A stretch of DNA of 64,000 nt, from assembly GCF_001592945.1 (NCBI RefSeq), contig NZ_LRPB01000045.1, positions 124,001 through 188,000 of the forward strand, in the 5' to 3' direction. The translations under genes were made by a program, and so were the position numbers. The notes under the pieces were generated by a model that saw nothing but the letters and a program-made list of their open reading frames with translations, was not told where the DNA came from and searched no databases. Of the stretch, positions 1-7,636 are shown one piece after another. Position 1 is the first letter of the stretch. Each line of letters opens with the position of its first letter. The DNA is from Roseivirga seohaensis. Its GTDB lineage: Bacteria; Bacteroidota; Bacteroidia; Cytophagales; Cyclobacteriaceae.

Positions 1-356
1 TCCATTAGTTCATCCATTCGATCGAACAGTTTGGACGAGCTAACATGCTCTAGTTGCTCAGCAATCTCATGTACTTCTTCCCAACCAAATCCCATTTTCT
101 CTACCAAAAACATTTCGGTAAGTCTGTGCTTACGAACAATTAACGCAGCAGCCTTTCTCCCCTTTTCCGTTAGCGAAAGTGGCTTGTACTTTTCATACTT
201 CACCAAGCCCTTAGTTTTAAGGTTTTTCACCATGCTGTTTACGGTGGGATTACTCACGTTAAGGGCAGCGCTTAATTCGGAAATATTGACCTCAATTTTC
301 CCAACAGATAGCGAGTATAATGCCTTTAAATAATTTTCCTCAGTTTGTGAAGCCAT
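1..356 (-). CDS. mntR: DtxR/MntR-family metal-dependent repressor (partial, C-terminus beyond left edge)
   Basis: Translating the minus strand from the ATG at 354-356 gives an open frame of about 118 residues running off the window edge. It begins MASQTEENYLKALYSL and continues through a winged helix with the recognition segment LSAALNVSNPTVNSMVKNL, then KGLVKYEKYKPLSLTEKGR and HRLTEMFLVEKMGFGWEEVHEIAEQLEH. This is the DtxR/MntR N-terminal DNA-binding domain plus the start of the metal-binding dimerisation domain. Known family members repress metal uptake genes when loaded with Mn(II) or Fe(II). It is divergent from a TonB receptor/NRAMP operon with a palindrome between them, so a manganese regulator is more likely than an iron one. 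A -7-like TACTTTTG lies on the minus strand at 378-385; its -33 is poor. Family certain; metal inferred from neighbours. Confidence 0.9.
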   Translation of the reverse strand, partial: MASQTEENYLKALYSLSVGKIEVNISELSAALNVSNPTVNSMVKNLKTKGLVKYEKYKPLSLTEKGRKAAALIVRKHRLTEMFLVEKMGFGWEEVHEIAEQLEHVSSSKLFDRMDELM

Positions 357-405
357 GTCTTTTCGTCTCTGTGAAAGCAAAAGTATAAAATTTGTTTTGA
401 TAAAA

Positions 406-436
406 TTTGTTAGAAGACTCTAACATATTAGTTTTG
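406..436 (+). promoter_or_regulatory. Predicted Bacteroidota sigma-A promoter of the metal-uptake operon
   Basis: TTTG at 406-409 and TAGTTTTG at 429-436 are separated by 19 bp. This matches the Bacteroidota housekeeping promoter form TTTG-N19/20-TAnnTTTG exactly. The start codon of the TonB receptor follows about 43 bp downstream, and the candidate operator at 408-425 fills the spacer. Confidence 0.6.
408..425. promoter_or_regulatory. Candidate MntR/DtxR operator palindrome
   Basis: The sequence TGTTAGA-AGAC-TCTAACA is an inverted repeat with perfect 7-bp arms and a 4-bp spacer. It lies between the divergent repressor gene and the TonB receptor gene, inside the promoter spacer of the latter. 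A metal-loaded DtxR-type dimer bound here would block RNA polymerase. The operator assignment is inferred from position and symmetry. Confidence 0.6.
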
Positions 437-479
437 CATATCGAATTAATAAAATCGATTACTCTAGCACCTCCATTTT

Positions 480-2792
480 ATGAAGCATTATATACTGATT
501 ACGCTTTTAGGAATTTGCTTACAATCAACTTCATTTGCACAAACAGGAACAATCTCTGGCACTGTTCGCGATCAATATGACGTACTTCCATACGCCACCG
601 TAATCCTAGCAAATTCTAATATAGGAACAAGTACAGATGCGCGCGGTAAATTCAAATTGGAAAAAGTACCGAATGGCCAATACACTTTAACGGTTAGTTC
701 TGTTGGCTATGAAAACTTTAACCAAGCCATTGAAATCACTGACGGAAAAACACTGTCAATTGAGGTATTCTTAACAGAAAGTAAATTAAACCTTAATGAA
801 GTAGTAGTAACGGGTACCAGAACCGCCAAAAGGAAAATCAATACGCCTGTAATTGTAAACCTGATGGACAGTAAAGAATTGGACAGGGTTGTTGCTACAA
901 ATTTATCGGAAGGGTTACGCTTTCAACCTGGTTTAAGAATAGAAACGGATTGCCAAACCTGCAACTATACTCAATTAAGAATGAATGGTTTACAAGGTGG
1001 TTATTCTCAAATCCTCATCAACGGTCGCCCAATATTCAGTCCATTAACTGGACTGTATGGAATGGAACAGATTCCGGCCAACATGATAGACCGGATTGAG
1101 GTGGTGCGAGGCGGTGTATCGGCCCTATATGGCTCAAGTGCGATTGGCGGTACAGTAAACGTGATTACCAAAATTCCAGATCGAAATGAATATACCCTTA
1201 CCAATACCTTTCAAAGTATTGATGGCCAAGCTGCCGACAATATTCTTTCCGGAAACGCCACTTTAATTAACGAAGATGAAAACGCTGGAGCAACATTCTT
1301 TGTGAACAACAGAACCAGACAAGCATTTGATGCCAATGATGATAATTTTTCGGAAGCACCTGAATTGAAGAATACTTCCTTCGGCACAAATCTTTTCTAT
1401 TTACCTACCGAGGACCAAAAGCTTTCCATAAGCCTAAGCAGCATTAATGAATTTCGCTATGGCGGAGAAATGGTAAATAAGCCTGCACATTTGGCCCAAC
1501 AGTCTGAGGAGCGCACGCATAATGTTTTTATGGGCAGCCTCGATTATCAGATCAACTTCAACGACAATAAAAACTCTTTCATCGTTTACTATGGTGGTCA
1601 AAAAACTGATCGGCAACATTACACGGGCATCATTCCTGATGATGATGATGAGTTAAATGAATTTCTGGCCAGCCCGCCTTATGGAGTTTCGGATGTAGTC
1701 ACTCATCAAGGAGGTCTTCAAATGAATAATAGGTTCGATGAATTTTTAGGCGGAAACGCGGTTTTAACTTTTGGTACCGAATATGTTTATGACAAGGTCT
1801 ATGATGAAATTGAGGCTTACAATTACCTTGTAAATCAAACCACCAGAAACATTGGCGCCTTTGTTCAGCATGACTGGGACGTGACTCCAAAGTTAAATTT
1901 CCTTTCAGGATTTAGGCTCGACAAGCACAATATGCTAAACAAGGCCATCTTTAGTCCAAGGCTATCGCTGCTGTATAAATTACAGCCTACTGCCCAAATT
2001 AGGTTGGGTTGGGGAACCGGCTTTAGAGCACCTCAGGCCTTTGATGCCGACCTTCATATTGCATTTGCGGGTGGCGGAATTTCAAGAATTTCATTGACCG
2101 ATAACCTGAAAGAAGAACGTTCAAATAGCCTAACTGCCTCTTTCAATTACGATAAAGCTACCGAACATTTTATTGCAGGCTTCACTCTTGAAGGTTTTTA
2201 CACCAATTTAAATGACGCATTTTTCCTTGCCCCATTAGGAACAGACGCATTTGGTGAACGTTTCGAAAAACGGAATGGTGATGGCGCCACCGTACGCGGA
2301 ATTACCTTAGAAACTAGAGCAAATTTCGATTATGTTTTTGAAGTGGATGCTGGGTATACTTTCCAATCGAGCTTGTTTTCTTCGCCCGTTGAAAACATTC
2401 AAGGCTTGCCTAAAAAGCGAGAATTTTTAAGAACTCCAAACCATTATGGCTATGCTACACTTACTTATACACCCGTTAAAAATTGGTCGTTAAGCGGAAA
2501 CTTGATTTATACAGGCGCTATGGAATTGGTTCATTTTGGAGGTGCAGCTACAGGGAACAATGAAGACAAATACTTCACCTCTCCTACTTTTACTGAGTTA
2601 GGAATAAGGCTTGGGCATATGGTAGACTTGCCTAAAATCAAAACAGGTATCGAGTTTTTTGGGGGAATCAAAAACGTATTCGATGCCTATCAAAGCGATT
2701 TCGACTTTGGTAAAAACCGTGATAGCAATTACGTTTATGGGCCAAGCTTACCTCGTACCTTTTTCTTCGGACTAAAAGTAAAATCCAATTAG
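480..2792 (+). CDS. TonB-dependent outer-membrane receptor, probably for a manganese/iron complex
   Basis: The 770-residue product begins with a signal peptide (residues 1-20, cleavage after SFAQ). A carboxypeptidase-regulatory-like domain follows (about 24-108, with GTISGTVRD and YTLTVSSVGYE). The plug domain (about 110-235) starts at LNEVVVTGTR and contains IEVVRGGVSALYGSSAIGG, and a C-terminal beta-barrel ends in the aromatic segment RTFFFGLKVKSN. Such receptors import scarce ligands across the outer membrane using TonB energy. It is the first gene of an operon with a thioredoxin-like protein and an NRAMP transporter, divergent from a DtxR/MntR repressor, so a metal or metal complex is the likely ligand. 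The plug holds an unusual DCQTC cysteine pair that could bind metal or form a disulfide. Family certain, ligand inferred. Confidence 0.93.
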   Translation: MKHYILITLLGICLQSTSFAQTGTISGTVRDQYDVLPYATVILANSNIGTSTDARGKFKLEKVPNGQYTLTVSSVGYENFNQAIEITDGKTLSIEVFLTESKLNLNEVVVTGTRTAKRKINTPVIVNLMDSKELDRVVATNLSEGLRFQPGLRIETDCQTCNYTQLRMNGLQGGYSQILINGRPIFSPLTGLYGMEQIPANMIDRIEVVRGGVSALYGSSAIGGTVNVITKIPDRNEYTLTNTFQSIDGQAADNILSGNATLINEDENAGATFFVNNRTRQAFDANDDNFSEAPELKNTSFGTNLFYLPTEDQKLSISLSSINEFRYGGEMVNKPAHLAQQSEERTHNVFMGSLDYQINFNDNKNSFIVYYGGQKTDRQHYTGIIPDDDDELNEFLASPPYGVSDVVTHQGGLQMNNRFDEFLGGNAVLTFGTEYVYDKVYDEIEAYNYLVNQTTRNIGAFVQHDWDVTPKLNFLSGFRLDKHNMLNKAIFSPRLSLLYKLQPTAQIRLGWGTGFRAPQAFDADLHIAFAGGGISRISLTDNLKEERSNSLTASFNYDKATEHFIAGFTLEGFYTNLNDAFFLAPLGTDAFGERFEKRNGDGATVRGITLETRANFDYVFEVDAGYTFQSSLFSSPVENIQGLPKKREFLRTPNHYGYATLTYTPVKNWSLSGNLIYTGAMELVHFGGAATGNNEDKYFTSPTFTELGIRLGHMVDLPKIKTGIEFFGGIKNVFDAYQSDFDFGKNRDSNYVYGPSLPRTFFFGLKVKSN

Positions 2793-2798
2793 GTGAGA

Positions 2799-3296
2799 AT
2801 GGTAAAGAAGGCTCTCAACATATTCATCATATTCTTAATTTGCTTCAGCACAACCAGCATTACTGATAATGGGCTGTTTGCACAAAAGACAAGTCAGGTG
2901 AATTGGCTTAATTTTGAGCAATTAGAAGATTCTCTACAAGTGAAGCCTAAAAAAGTATTTGTCTTTTTTTATGCAGATTGGTGTACCTATTGTCATAAAA
3001 TGGAGCGCGTTGCTTTTGAGGATGAATCGGTGATTGAGACTTTACAGAACGACTATTACGTAGTGAAAATGGATATTGAATCGGAGGAAACTATTGTGTT
3101 TGGCAATACCGAATTCAAGAATAAAAATATCAATAAGCGGAAGTCTGTTCATGAAATTCCTCTGATGATGGCCAGCAGAAAAGGGAAGCCATTTTCATTG
3201 CCTGCAATGGTTTTGTTAGATCAGAATTTCGAGGCTAAAGCCCGCTACTTTCAATATATAGATGCTCAACAAATGCTTGAGATATTAAAAAATTAG
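2799..3296 (+). CDS. Exported thioredoxin-like protein of the metal-uptake operon
   Basis: The product (165 residues from the ATG at 2799; an in-frame GTG at 2793 directly after the upstream stop is an alternative start) has a hydrophobic N-terminal segment (about residues 6-28) acting as a signal peptide or anchor. A thioredoxin fold follows with the redox motif WCTYC at 61-65, in the context FFYADWCTYCHKMERVAFED. This is typical of thioredoxin_7/DUF255-like proteins. The cis-proline region is probably LPAMVLLDQNFEAKARYFQY near residues 128-147. It lies 6 bp after the receptor stop and 18 bp before mntH, so it is co-transcribed. It may keep receptor or periplasmic cysteines (for example the receptor DCQTC pair) reduced; that role is inference. 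Confidence 0.85.
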   Translation: MVKKALNIFIIFLICFSTTSITDNGLFAQKTSQVNWLNFEQLEDSLQVKPKKVFVFFYADWCTYCHKMERVAFEDESVIETLQNDYYVVKMDIESEETIVFGNTEFKNKNINKRKSVHEIPLMMASRKGKPFSLPAMVLLDQNFEAKARYFQYIDAQQMLEILKN

Positions 3297-3314
3297 AATA
3301 TACTTGATCAATAT

Positions 3315-5189
3315 ATGAACTCAGAATCGTTAAGCGAAGTCCATTCTTCGGTACGTACCGACAAAAAAGGTTGGAGAAAGGTTTTGGCATTTCTAGGCCC
3401 AGCCTATTTAGTAAGCGTAGGCTATATGGACCCCGGAAACTGGGCAACCGATATTGCCGGAGGTTCTGAATTTGGCTACAAGCTTATTTGGGTATTACTC
3501 ATGTCCAATATCATGGCTCTGTTGCTTCAGTCGCTAAGTGCCCGATTGGGAATTGTGAAAGGATTAGATTTAGCGCAAGCTTCAAAAAATGCTTATCCAA
3601 AATGGGCTAATATTCCACTTTATATTCTAGCTGAAATCGCTATTGCCGCCTGTGATTTAGCTGAAATTGTGGGTATGGCGATTGGTTTAAGCTTACTATT
3701 CGACTTGCCTTTGATTTGGGGAGTAAGTATTACTGCCCTAGATACTTTTCTGCTGCTTTTCCTACTCAAAAGAGGAATGCGAGTAATGGAGGTGTTTATA
3801 ATTTCATTAGTTTTCATCATAGGCGTCTCTTTCATCATACAAATGGTAATTGTAGCCCCTGTTTATGGCGATGTAGTGAAAGGTTTTGTTCCTTCAGATC
3901 TTGGCGGAAATGCATTGTACTTAGCCATAGGAATTATCGGGGCTACGGTTATGCCACATAATCTCTATTTACATTCATCATTAGTACAAACCCGTAAAAT
4001 AGACCGTTCCTTTCAGGGTTTAAAAAAGGCCATTAAGTACAATTTTATAGACACTGCTATTGCCTTAAACATGGCATTTTTTGTGAACGCTGCCATTCTA
4101 GTTTTGGCAGCAGCAGCCTTCTATACCAACGGCTTTTATAATGTAGCCGAAATACAAGACGCTTCTTTACTACTAGAAAACCTCTTTGGCAATATTGCAC
4201 CAACATTCTTCGCTATAGCGTTAATTGCCGCAGGGCAAAGCTCTACAATAACGGGCACGCTTGCTGGTCAAATTGTAATGGAAGGCCATTTAAACTTAAG
4301 AATTCAGCCTTGGCTCAGGCGATTAATCACGCGTTTACTGGCTATTGCTCCCGCCCTATTTACTATTATTTATTTTGGGGAAGAAGCCTTGGGAAGCCTT
4401 TTAATTCTTAGTCAAGTAGTTTTGAGTTTACAGCTAGGTTTTGCTGTAATTCCGCTTATTCATTTCAATTCAGATAAAAAAATGATGGGCGAATTTGCCA
4501 TCAAACCTTGGGTTAAAGCGCTTGCATGGTTAATTGCCGCCATTATTGTTTATCTCAACATTACCCTAGTTATTGATGAAATAACTTCTTGGGCAGTAAA
4601 CTCTGGAGATAATCAGATTTATATTTATACGATTGTTATTCCACTAGCCGTGGCTTGCCTTGCTCTATTGGTTTATGTATTTATTCATCCATTCCTTAAA
4701 AAGAACGAGCAGAATGAACAAACAGAAACCAACCATTTGCCTCACGGAAAAGCCGAAGACTTTTCTGAAGGAAAAATGATAGAATACAAGCACATAGGAA
4801 TCACCATTGATTTCTCTGGGAATGACCAACTTGTAATTCAAAACGCTTTAAAGCAGGGAGGGAAATCGGCTACTTATATTTTTATACACGTAGTGGAAAG
4901 TGCGGCAGCGCGTTATTTAGGTAAGAATACCTTAGACAACGAAACCCAGTTGGATATTGATAACCTAAAACAATATCAGGAAATGTTGGAAGAGCTAGGT
5001 TATAAAACAGAGCAAAAAATAGGCTTTGGTAGCGCTCCAACAGAGATTGTTAAAATTGTGCAGGAGAGTAAAATTGATATGCTTGTAATGGGTGCTCATG
5101 GCCACAAAGGCCTTAAAGATTTGGTTTTCGGAACCACTTTAGATGTGGTTCGTCATAAAGTAAGCATCCCTATTTTGATTATTAGTTAA
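3315..5189 (+). CDS. mntH: NRAMP divalent-metal transporter (MntH type) with C-terminal UspA domain
   Basis: The 624-residue protein has an NRAMP core of about 11 membrane helices (residues 22-460). The metal-binding motif DPGN is at 39-42 in helix 1 and MPHN at 213-216 in helix 6; both are hallmark ligand sites for Mn(II)/Fe(II) with proton symport. After a hydrophilic linker (about 461-487) comes a universal-stress-protein domain (488-624). It ends with GAHGHKGLKDLVFGT, which matches the G-x2-G-x9-G(S/T) nucleotide-binding pattern of ATP-binding UspA proteins. Ordinary bacterial MntH is about 410-450 residues, so the tail is extra. It is the last gene of the putative MntR-controlled operon and is followed by a strong terminator. 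UspA could gate transport in response to nucleotide; this is inference. Confidence 0.93.
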   Translation: MNSESLSEVHSSVRTDKKGWRKVLAFLGPAYLVSVGYMDPGNWATDIAGGSEFGYKLIWVLLMSNIMALLLQSLSARLGIVKGLDLAQASKNAYPKWANIPLYILAEIAIAACDLAEIVGMAIGLSLLFDLPLIWGVSITALDTFLLLFLLKRGMRVMEVFIISLVFIIGVSFIIQMVIVAPVYGDVVKGFVPSDLGGNALYLAIGIIGATVMPHNLYLHSSLVQTRKIDRSFQGLKKAIKYNFIDTAIALNMAFFVNAAILVLAAAAFYTNGFYNVAEIQDASLLLENLFGNIAPTFFAIALIAAGQSSTITGTLAGQIVMEGHLNLRIQPWLRRLITRLLAIAPALFTIIYFGEEALGSLLILSQVVLSLQLGFAVIPLIHFNSDKKMMGEFAIKPWVKALAWLIAAIIVYLNITLVIDEITSWAVNSGDNQIYIYTIVIPLAVACLALLVYVFIHPFLKKNEQNEQTETNHLPHGKAEDFSEGKMIEYKHIGITIDFSGNDQLVIQNALKQGGKSATYIFIHVVESAAARYLGKNTLDNETQLDIDNLKQYQEMLEELGYKTEQKIGFGSAPTEIVKIVQESKIDMLVMGAHGHKGLKDLVFGTTLDVVRHKVSIPILIIS

Positions 5190-5211
5190 TCGCAACAGGC
5201 TATAAAAAAGT

Positions 5212-5252
5212 AAAAAGGCATTAAGCGGAAACCTCCATTTAATGCCTTTTTT
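5212..5252. terminator. Bidirectional intrinsic terminator between convergent genes
   Basis: AAAAAGGCATTAA (5212-5224) pairs with TTAATGCCTTTTTT (5239-5252) around a 14-nt loop. A T-run is present at each end in the respective sense. It separates mntH from the convergent AIM24-like gene. Confidence 0.85.
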
Positions 5253-5260
5253 GATCGATA

Positions 5261-6049
5261 TTAATCTCCGTCAATAATTCTTCCCAATCCTCCCAAAATA
5301 GAGCCCTCTCCTTTTGAAGAACCGCCCGCTCTTGGCGCGTGTTGGATGATTCTGTCGGCCAACCTAGAGAACGGTAAACTTTGTAAATAGACTGTTCCCG
5401 TACCCCTTAAAGTGGCTAAAAACAAACCTTCTCCACCAAAAAACATGGATTTTAAATTTCCTGCTCGCTGAATGTCATAGTCAATACCAGGAGAAAATGC
5501 TACGATACAGCCCGTATCAACACGCAAGGTTTCACCATTTAATTGCCTTTTTACTACCGTGCCGCCAGCATGCATAAATGCCATTCCATCGCCCTGGAGC
5601 TTCTGAAGAATAAAACCTTCGCCACCAAAAAATCCAGCCCCTAATTTTCTATTAAAAGCAATAGAAACGTTTGTTCCCATTGCAGCACATAAGAATGCAT
5701 CTTTCTGACAGATAATGCTTTGGCCTATTTCGTTTAAATCAATCGGAATGATTTTACCGGGGTATGGCGCTGCAAACGTCACTTTACGTTTGGTATACCC
5801 CATATTCGTAAAGTGAGTCATAAAAATGGATTCACCAGTAAGCACTCGTTTTCCTACGCTTAGTAATTTCCCGAAAATGCCGGTATCTGGTTCAGAACCA
5901 TCACCCATTTTGGCCTGAAAATCAATGTCCTCTTCCATCCAGTTCATGGCTCCTGCTTCTGCAATAACCGTTTCTTGGGGATCAAGCTCTATTTCTACCA
6001 TCTGCATGTCATCGCCATGCAATTCATAATCTATTTCGTGCGATCTCAT
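5261..6049 (-). CDS. TIGR00266/AIM24-family protein
   Basis: The 262-residue product is rich in glycine and beta structure and has the family pattern: an N-terminal [15 protein letters not shown] segment, then [27 protein letters not shown] and [14 protein letters not shown], and a glycine-rich C-terminus. These are the repeated jelly-roll-like units of the AIM24/DUF124 family. The biochemical role of bacterial members is unknown; the yeast AIM24 homologue acts in mitochondrial inner-membrane organisation. No signal peptide is present, so it is probably cytoplasmic. The start at 6049 is the first ATG and gives the usual family length. The next minus-strand gene lies 40 bp upstream and may be in the same transcript. 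Confidence 0.9.
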   Translation of the reverse strand: MRSHEIDYELHGDDMQMVEIELDPQETVIAEAGAMNWMEEDIDFQAKMGDGSEPDTGIFGKLLSVGKRVLTGESIFMTHFTNMGYTKRKVTFAAPYPGKIIPIDLNEIGQSIICQKDAFLCAAMGTNVSIAFNRKLGAGFFGGEGFILQKLQGDGMAFMHAGGTVVKRQLNGETLRVDTGCIVAFSPGIDYDIQRAGNLKSMFFGGEGLFLATLRGTGTVYLQSLPFSRLADRIIQHAPRAGGSSKGEGSILGGLGRIIDGD

Positions 6050-6089
6050 ATATGAAATTTGATTTGAAATTTATCAAAAAGGAATATTC

Positions 6090-6497
6090 TCATTCTTTAG
6101 AATTAAGCCATTTCTCTGCTTTCTTTCTTTCTTTAAAAGCATGAAATTCAACGGGTTTCATACGTAAGCCTAAATCTATACCAGAAAAACGTGTAATAAA
6201 TTTAGGAGATAGTACATGAGCCATATAACGCAAGCCAGATTGAACTGCCACAGGTACAACGTTTGCCTCAATCCACTCATTTATTTCTAAAAAATTACTA
6301 GTAAGTAAACTATTATCGTTTAATAGTTTTCGGCAGCCAGAAATTGCAAGAAGGTCTAAAAAAGCTTGAGTTCCTTTTTTAACATCCTCTAACTCTATAT
6401 CTCCAATCCAGTTGATATAGATCCAACCGTTCTCCTGATCGAGGTTAGCCTCGTAGAAAATCTCGTTTTGGGCGTTTCTAATTATCTGTTTATTCAT
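6090..6497 (-). CDS. Conserved small protein, SpoIIAA/STAS-like fold suspected
   Basis: The product is 135 residues from the ATG at 6497 (MNKQIIRNAQNEIFYEANLD); an in-frame upstream ATG would add nine residues without hydrophobic character. The layout is a beta-hairpin start, GWIYINWIGDIELEDVKKGTQAFLDLL, a central CRKLLNDNSLLTS, and a C-terminal KERKKAEKWL helix. This resembles the SpoIIAA-like/STAS-related proteins common in Bacteroidota, in which the KLLND segment occupies the loop of the regulatory phosphosite. No catalytic motif is visible. It sits between the AIM24-like gene and a fatty-acid-hydroxylase-family gene, all on the same strand. Function unknown; family assignment tentative. 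Confidence 0.7.
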   Translation of the reverse strand: MNKQIIRNAQNEIFYEANLDQENGWIYINWIGDIELEDVKKGTQAFLDLLAISGCRKLLNDNSLLTSNFLEINEWIEANVVPVAVQSGLRYMAHVLSPKFITRFSGIDLGLRMKPVEFHAFKERKKAEKWLNSKE

Positions 6498-6609
6498 GTC
6501 GTTCTCTCTGCCATGATAAACCAAAAAATTGAAAAATTGATCTAAAACAGATGAAAAAAATAAAAAATCATTGTTTTAACTAAACTGAGGTTGTTTCACT
6601 ATGGTACAG

Positions 6610-7548
6610 TTACCCGTTTTCAGATGTGTTCTTTTTACTAAAACCATAAGAAATTTGACCCCAAAACCCTTTAGGGAATTTCTTAACCCCAGGAAATCCA
6701 AGTTTGATGTTTTGGCCGCTATGCGGAATATAAGCTGTTCCGAAGATGTAATCCCAGAGGCTTAATGTCAGCCCAAAATTCACTCCTGTTCTTCTTTCCT
6801 TAGGTAAATCGTGCGCATGGTGCCACATGTGCATGTTGGGGTTATTAAAGATGTATTTTAAAAAACCTAGTCTAACATTAATATTGGCGTGGTTCCAATG
6901 CCCCACTGCTAATGTAAACATATGGACAAAGAAGAAATCATCGATACCAAAACCAATCATGGCCAACGGCAAGTATTCAATAGTACGATATACTATCGTT
7001 TCCATCCAGTGATAGCGCAAATGCGCAGCAAAGCCCATTTGTTCTACAGAATGATGCACTTTATGGAATTCCCAAAGCCTTGGCGAAGCATGTAAAAGTC
7101 TATGCACCCACCATTGAATAAAATCACGAATGATGAAAAGCATAAACAGTTGAGCAATTTTAGGCCAGGCTTCAATCTTTAGTGCTACTACATTGGTAAG
7201 CCCAAAAATGCCTAAAAAGTCGTTGAATAGATTTACAAATACATCAGAAAGGGCATTAAAAACGATAAGCGAAAAAAGAAAAAAGTTGAAGAACATATAG
7301 AAGGCATCGAGCCAAAAATCCTTTCTAAACTTTGGTTGTTCTTTTCTCCAAGGCCTCACCCATTCCCAAATAAAAAAGAACACTGAAAGAAGAATCAAAC
7401 CCCAAAAATAATTTTGCCAAAGTGGCTTATAATCGTATTGAAATGTGATTTCATTCCAGATATAATTCGCATATCCGCTGTAAGACTCCTTTGCTAATTC
7501 CCAATACTTGTTCATTTCAATATTATCTGCAACCACTAACATAACCAT
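6610..7548 (-). CDS. Sterol desaturase / fatty acid hydroxylase superfamily membrane protein
   Basis: The product is 312 residues with several membrane helices in the N-terminal half (about 47-65, 85-110 and 130-145). Three histidine clusters characteristic of non-haem di-iron membrane hydroxylases follow: HRLLH, HKVHH (in LWEFHKVHHSVEQMGF) and HMWHHAHD near the C-terminus. Such enzymes hydroxylate or desaturate lipids, sterols or carotenoids; substrate cannot be read from sequence. The ATG at 7548 gives the longest form, and a downstream ATG at 7515 (MNKYWELAKESY) is a plausible alternative. It is divergent from the secreted protease gene, so the 7549-7636 region must hold both promoters. 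Confidence 0.88.
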   Translation of the reverse strand: MVMLVVADNIEMNKYWELAKESYSGYANYIWNEITFQYDYKPLWQNYFWGLILLSVFFFIWEWVRPWRKEQPKFRKDFWLDAFYMFFNFFLFSLIVFNALSDVFVNLFNDFLGIFGLTNVVALKIEAWPKIAQLFMLFIIRDFIQWWVHRLLHASPRLWEFHKVHHSVEQMGFAAHLRYHWMETIVYRTIEYLPLAMIGFGIDDFFFVHMFTLAVGHWNHANINVRLGFLKYIFNNPNMHMWHHAHDLPKERRTGVNFGLTLSLWDYIFGTAYIPHSGQNIKLGFPGVKKFPKGFWGQISYGFSKKNTSENG

Positions 7549-7636
7549 TTACCCTTTGTGTTAAATAAAAGTTCCACAATAATGTCATTCAGTGTTCATT
7601 TACTCATTGGTCAAAAATTCATTTAACCACTTTAAT

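Noticed and set aside
31-333. Plus-strand open frame of 100 residues at the left edge
   Set aside because: It is antisense to the DtxR/MntR repressor, whose minus-strand translation is a clear winged-helix protein.
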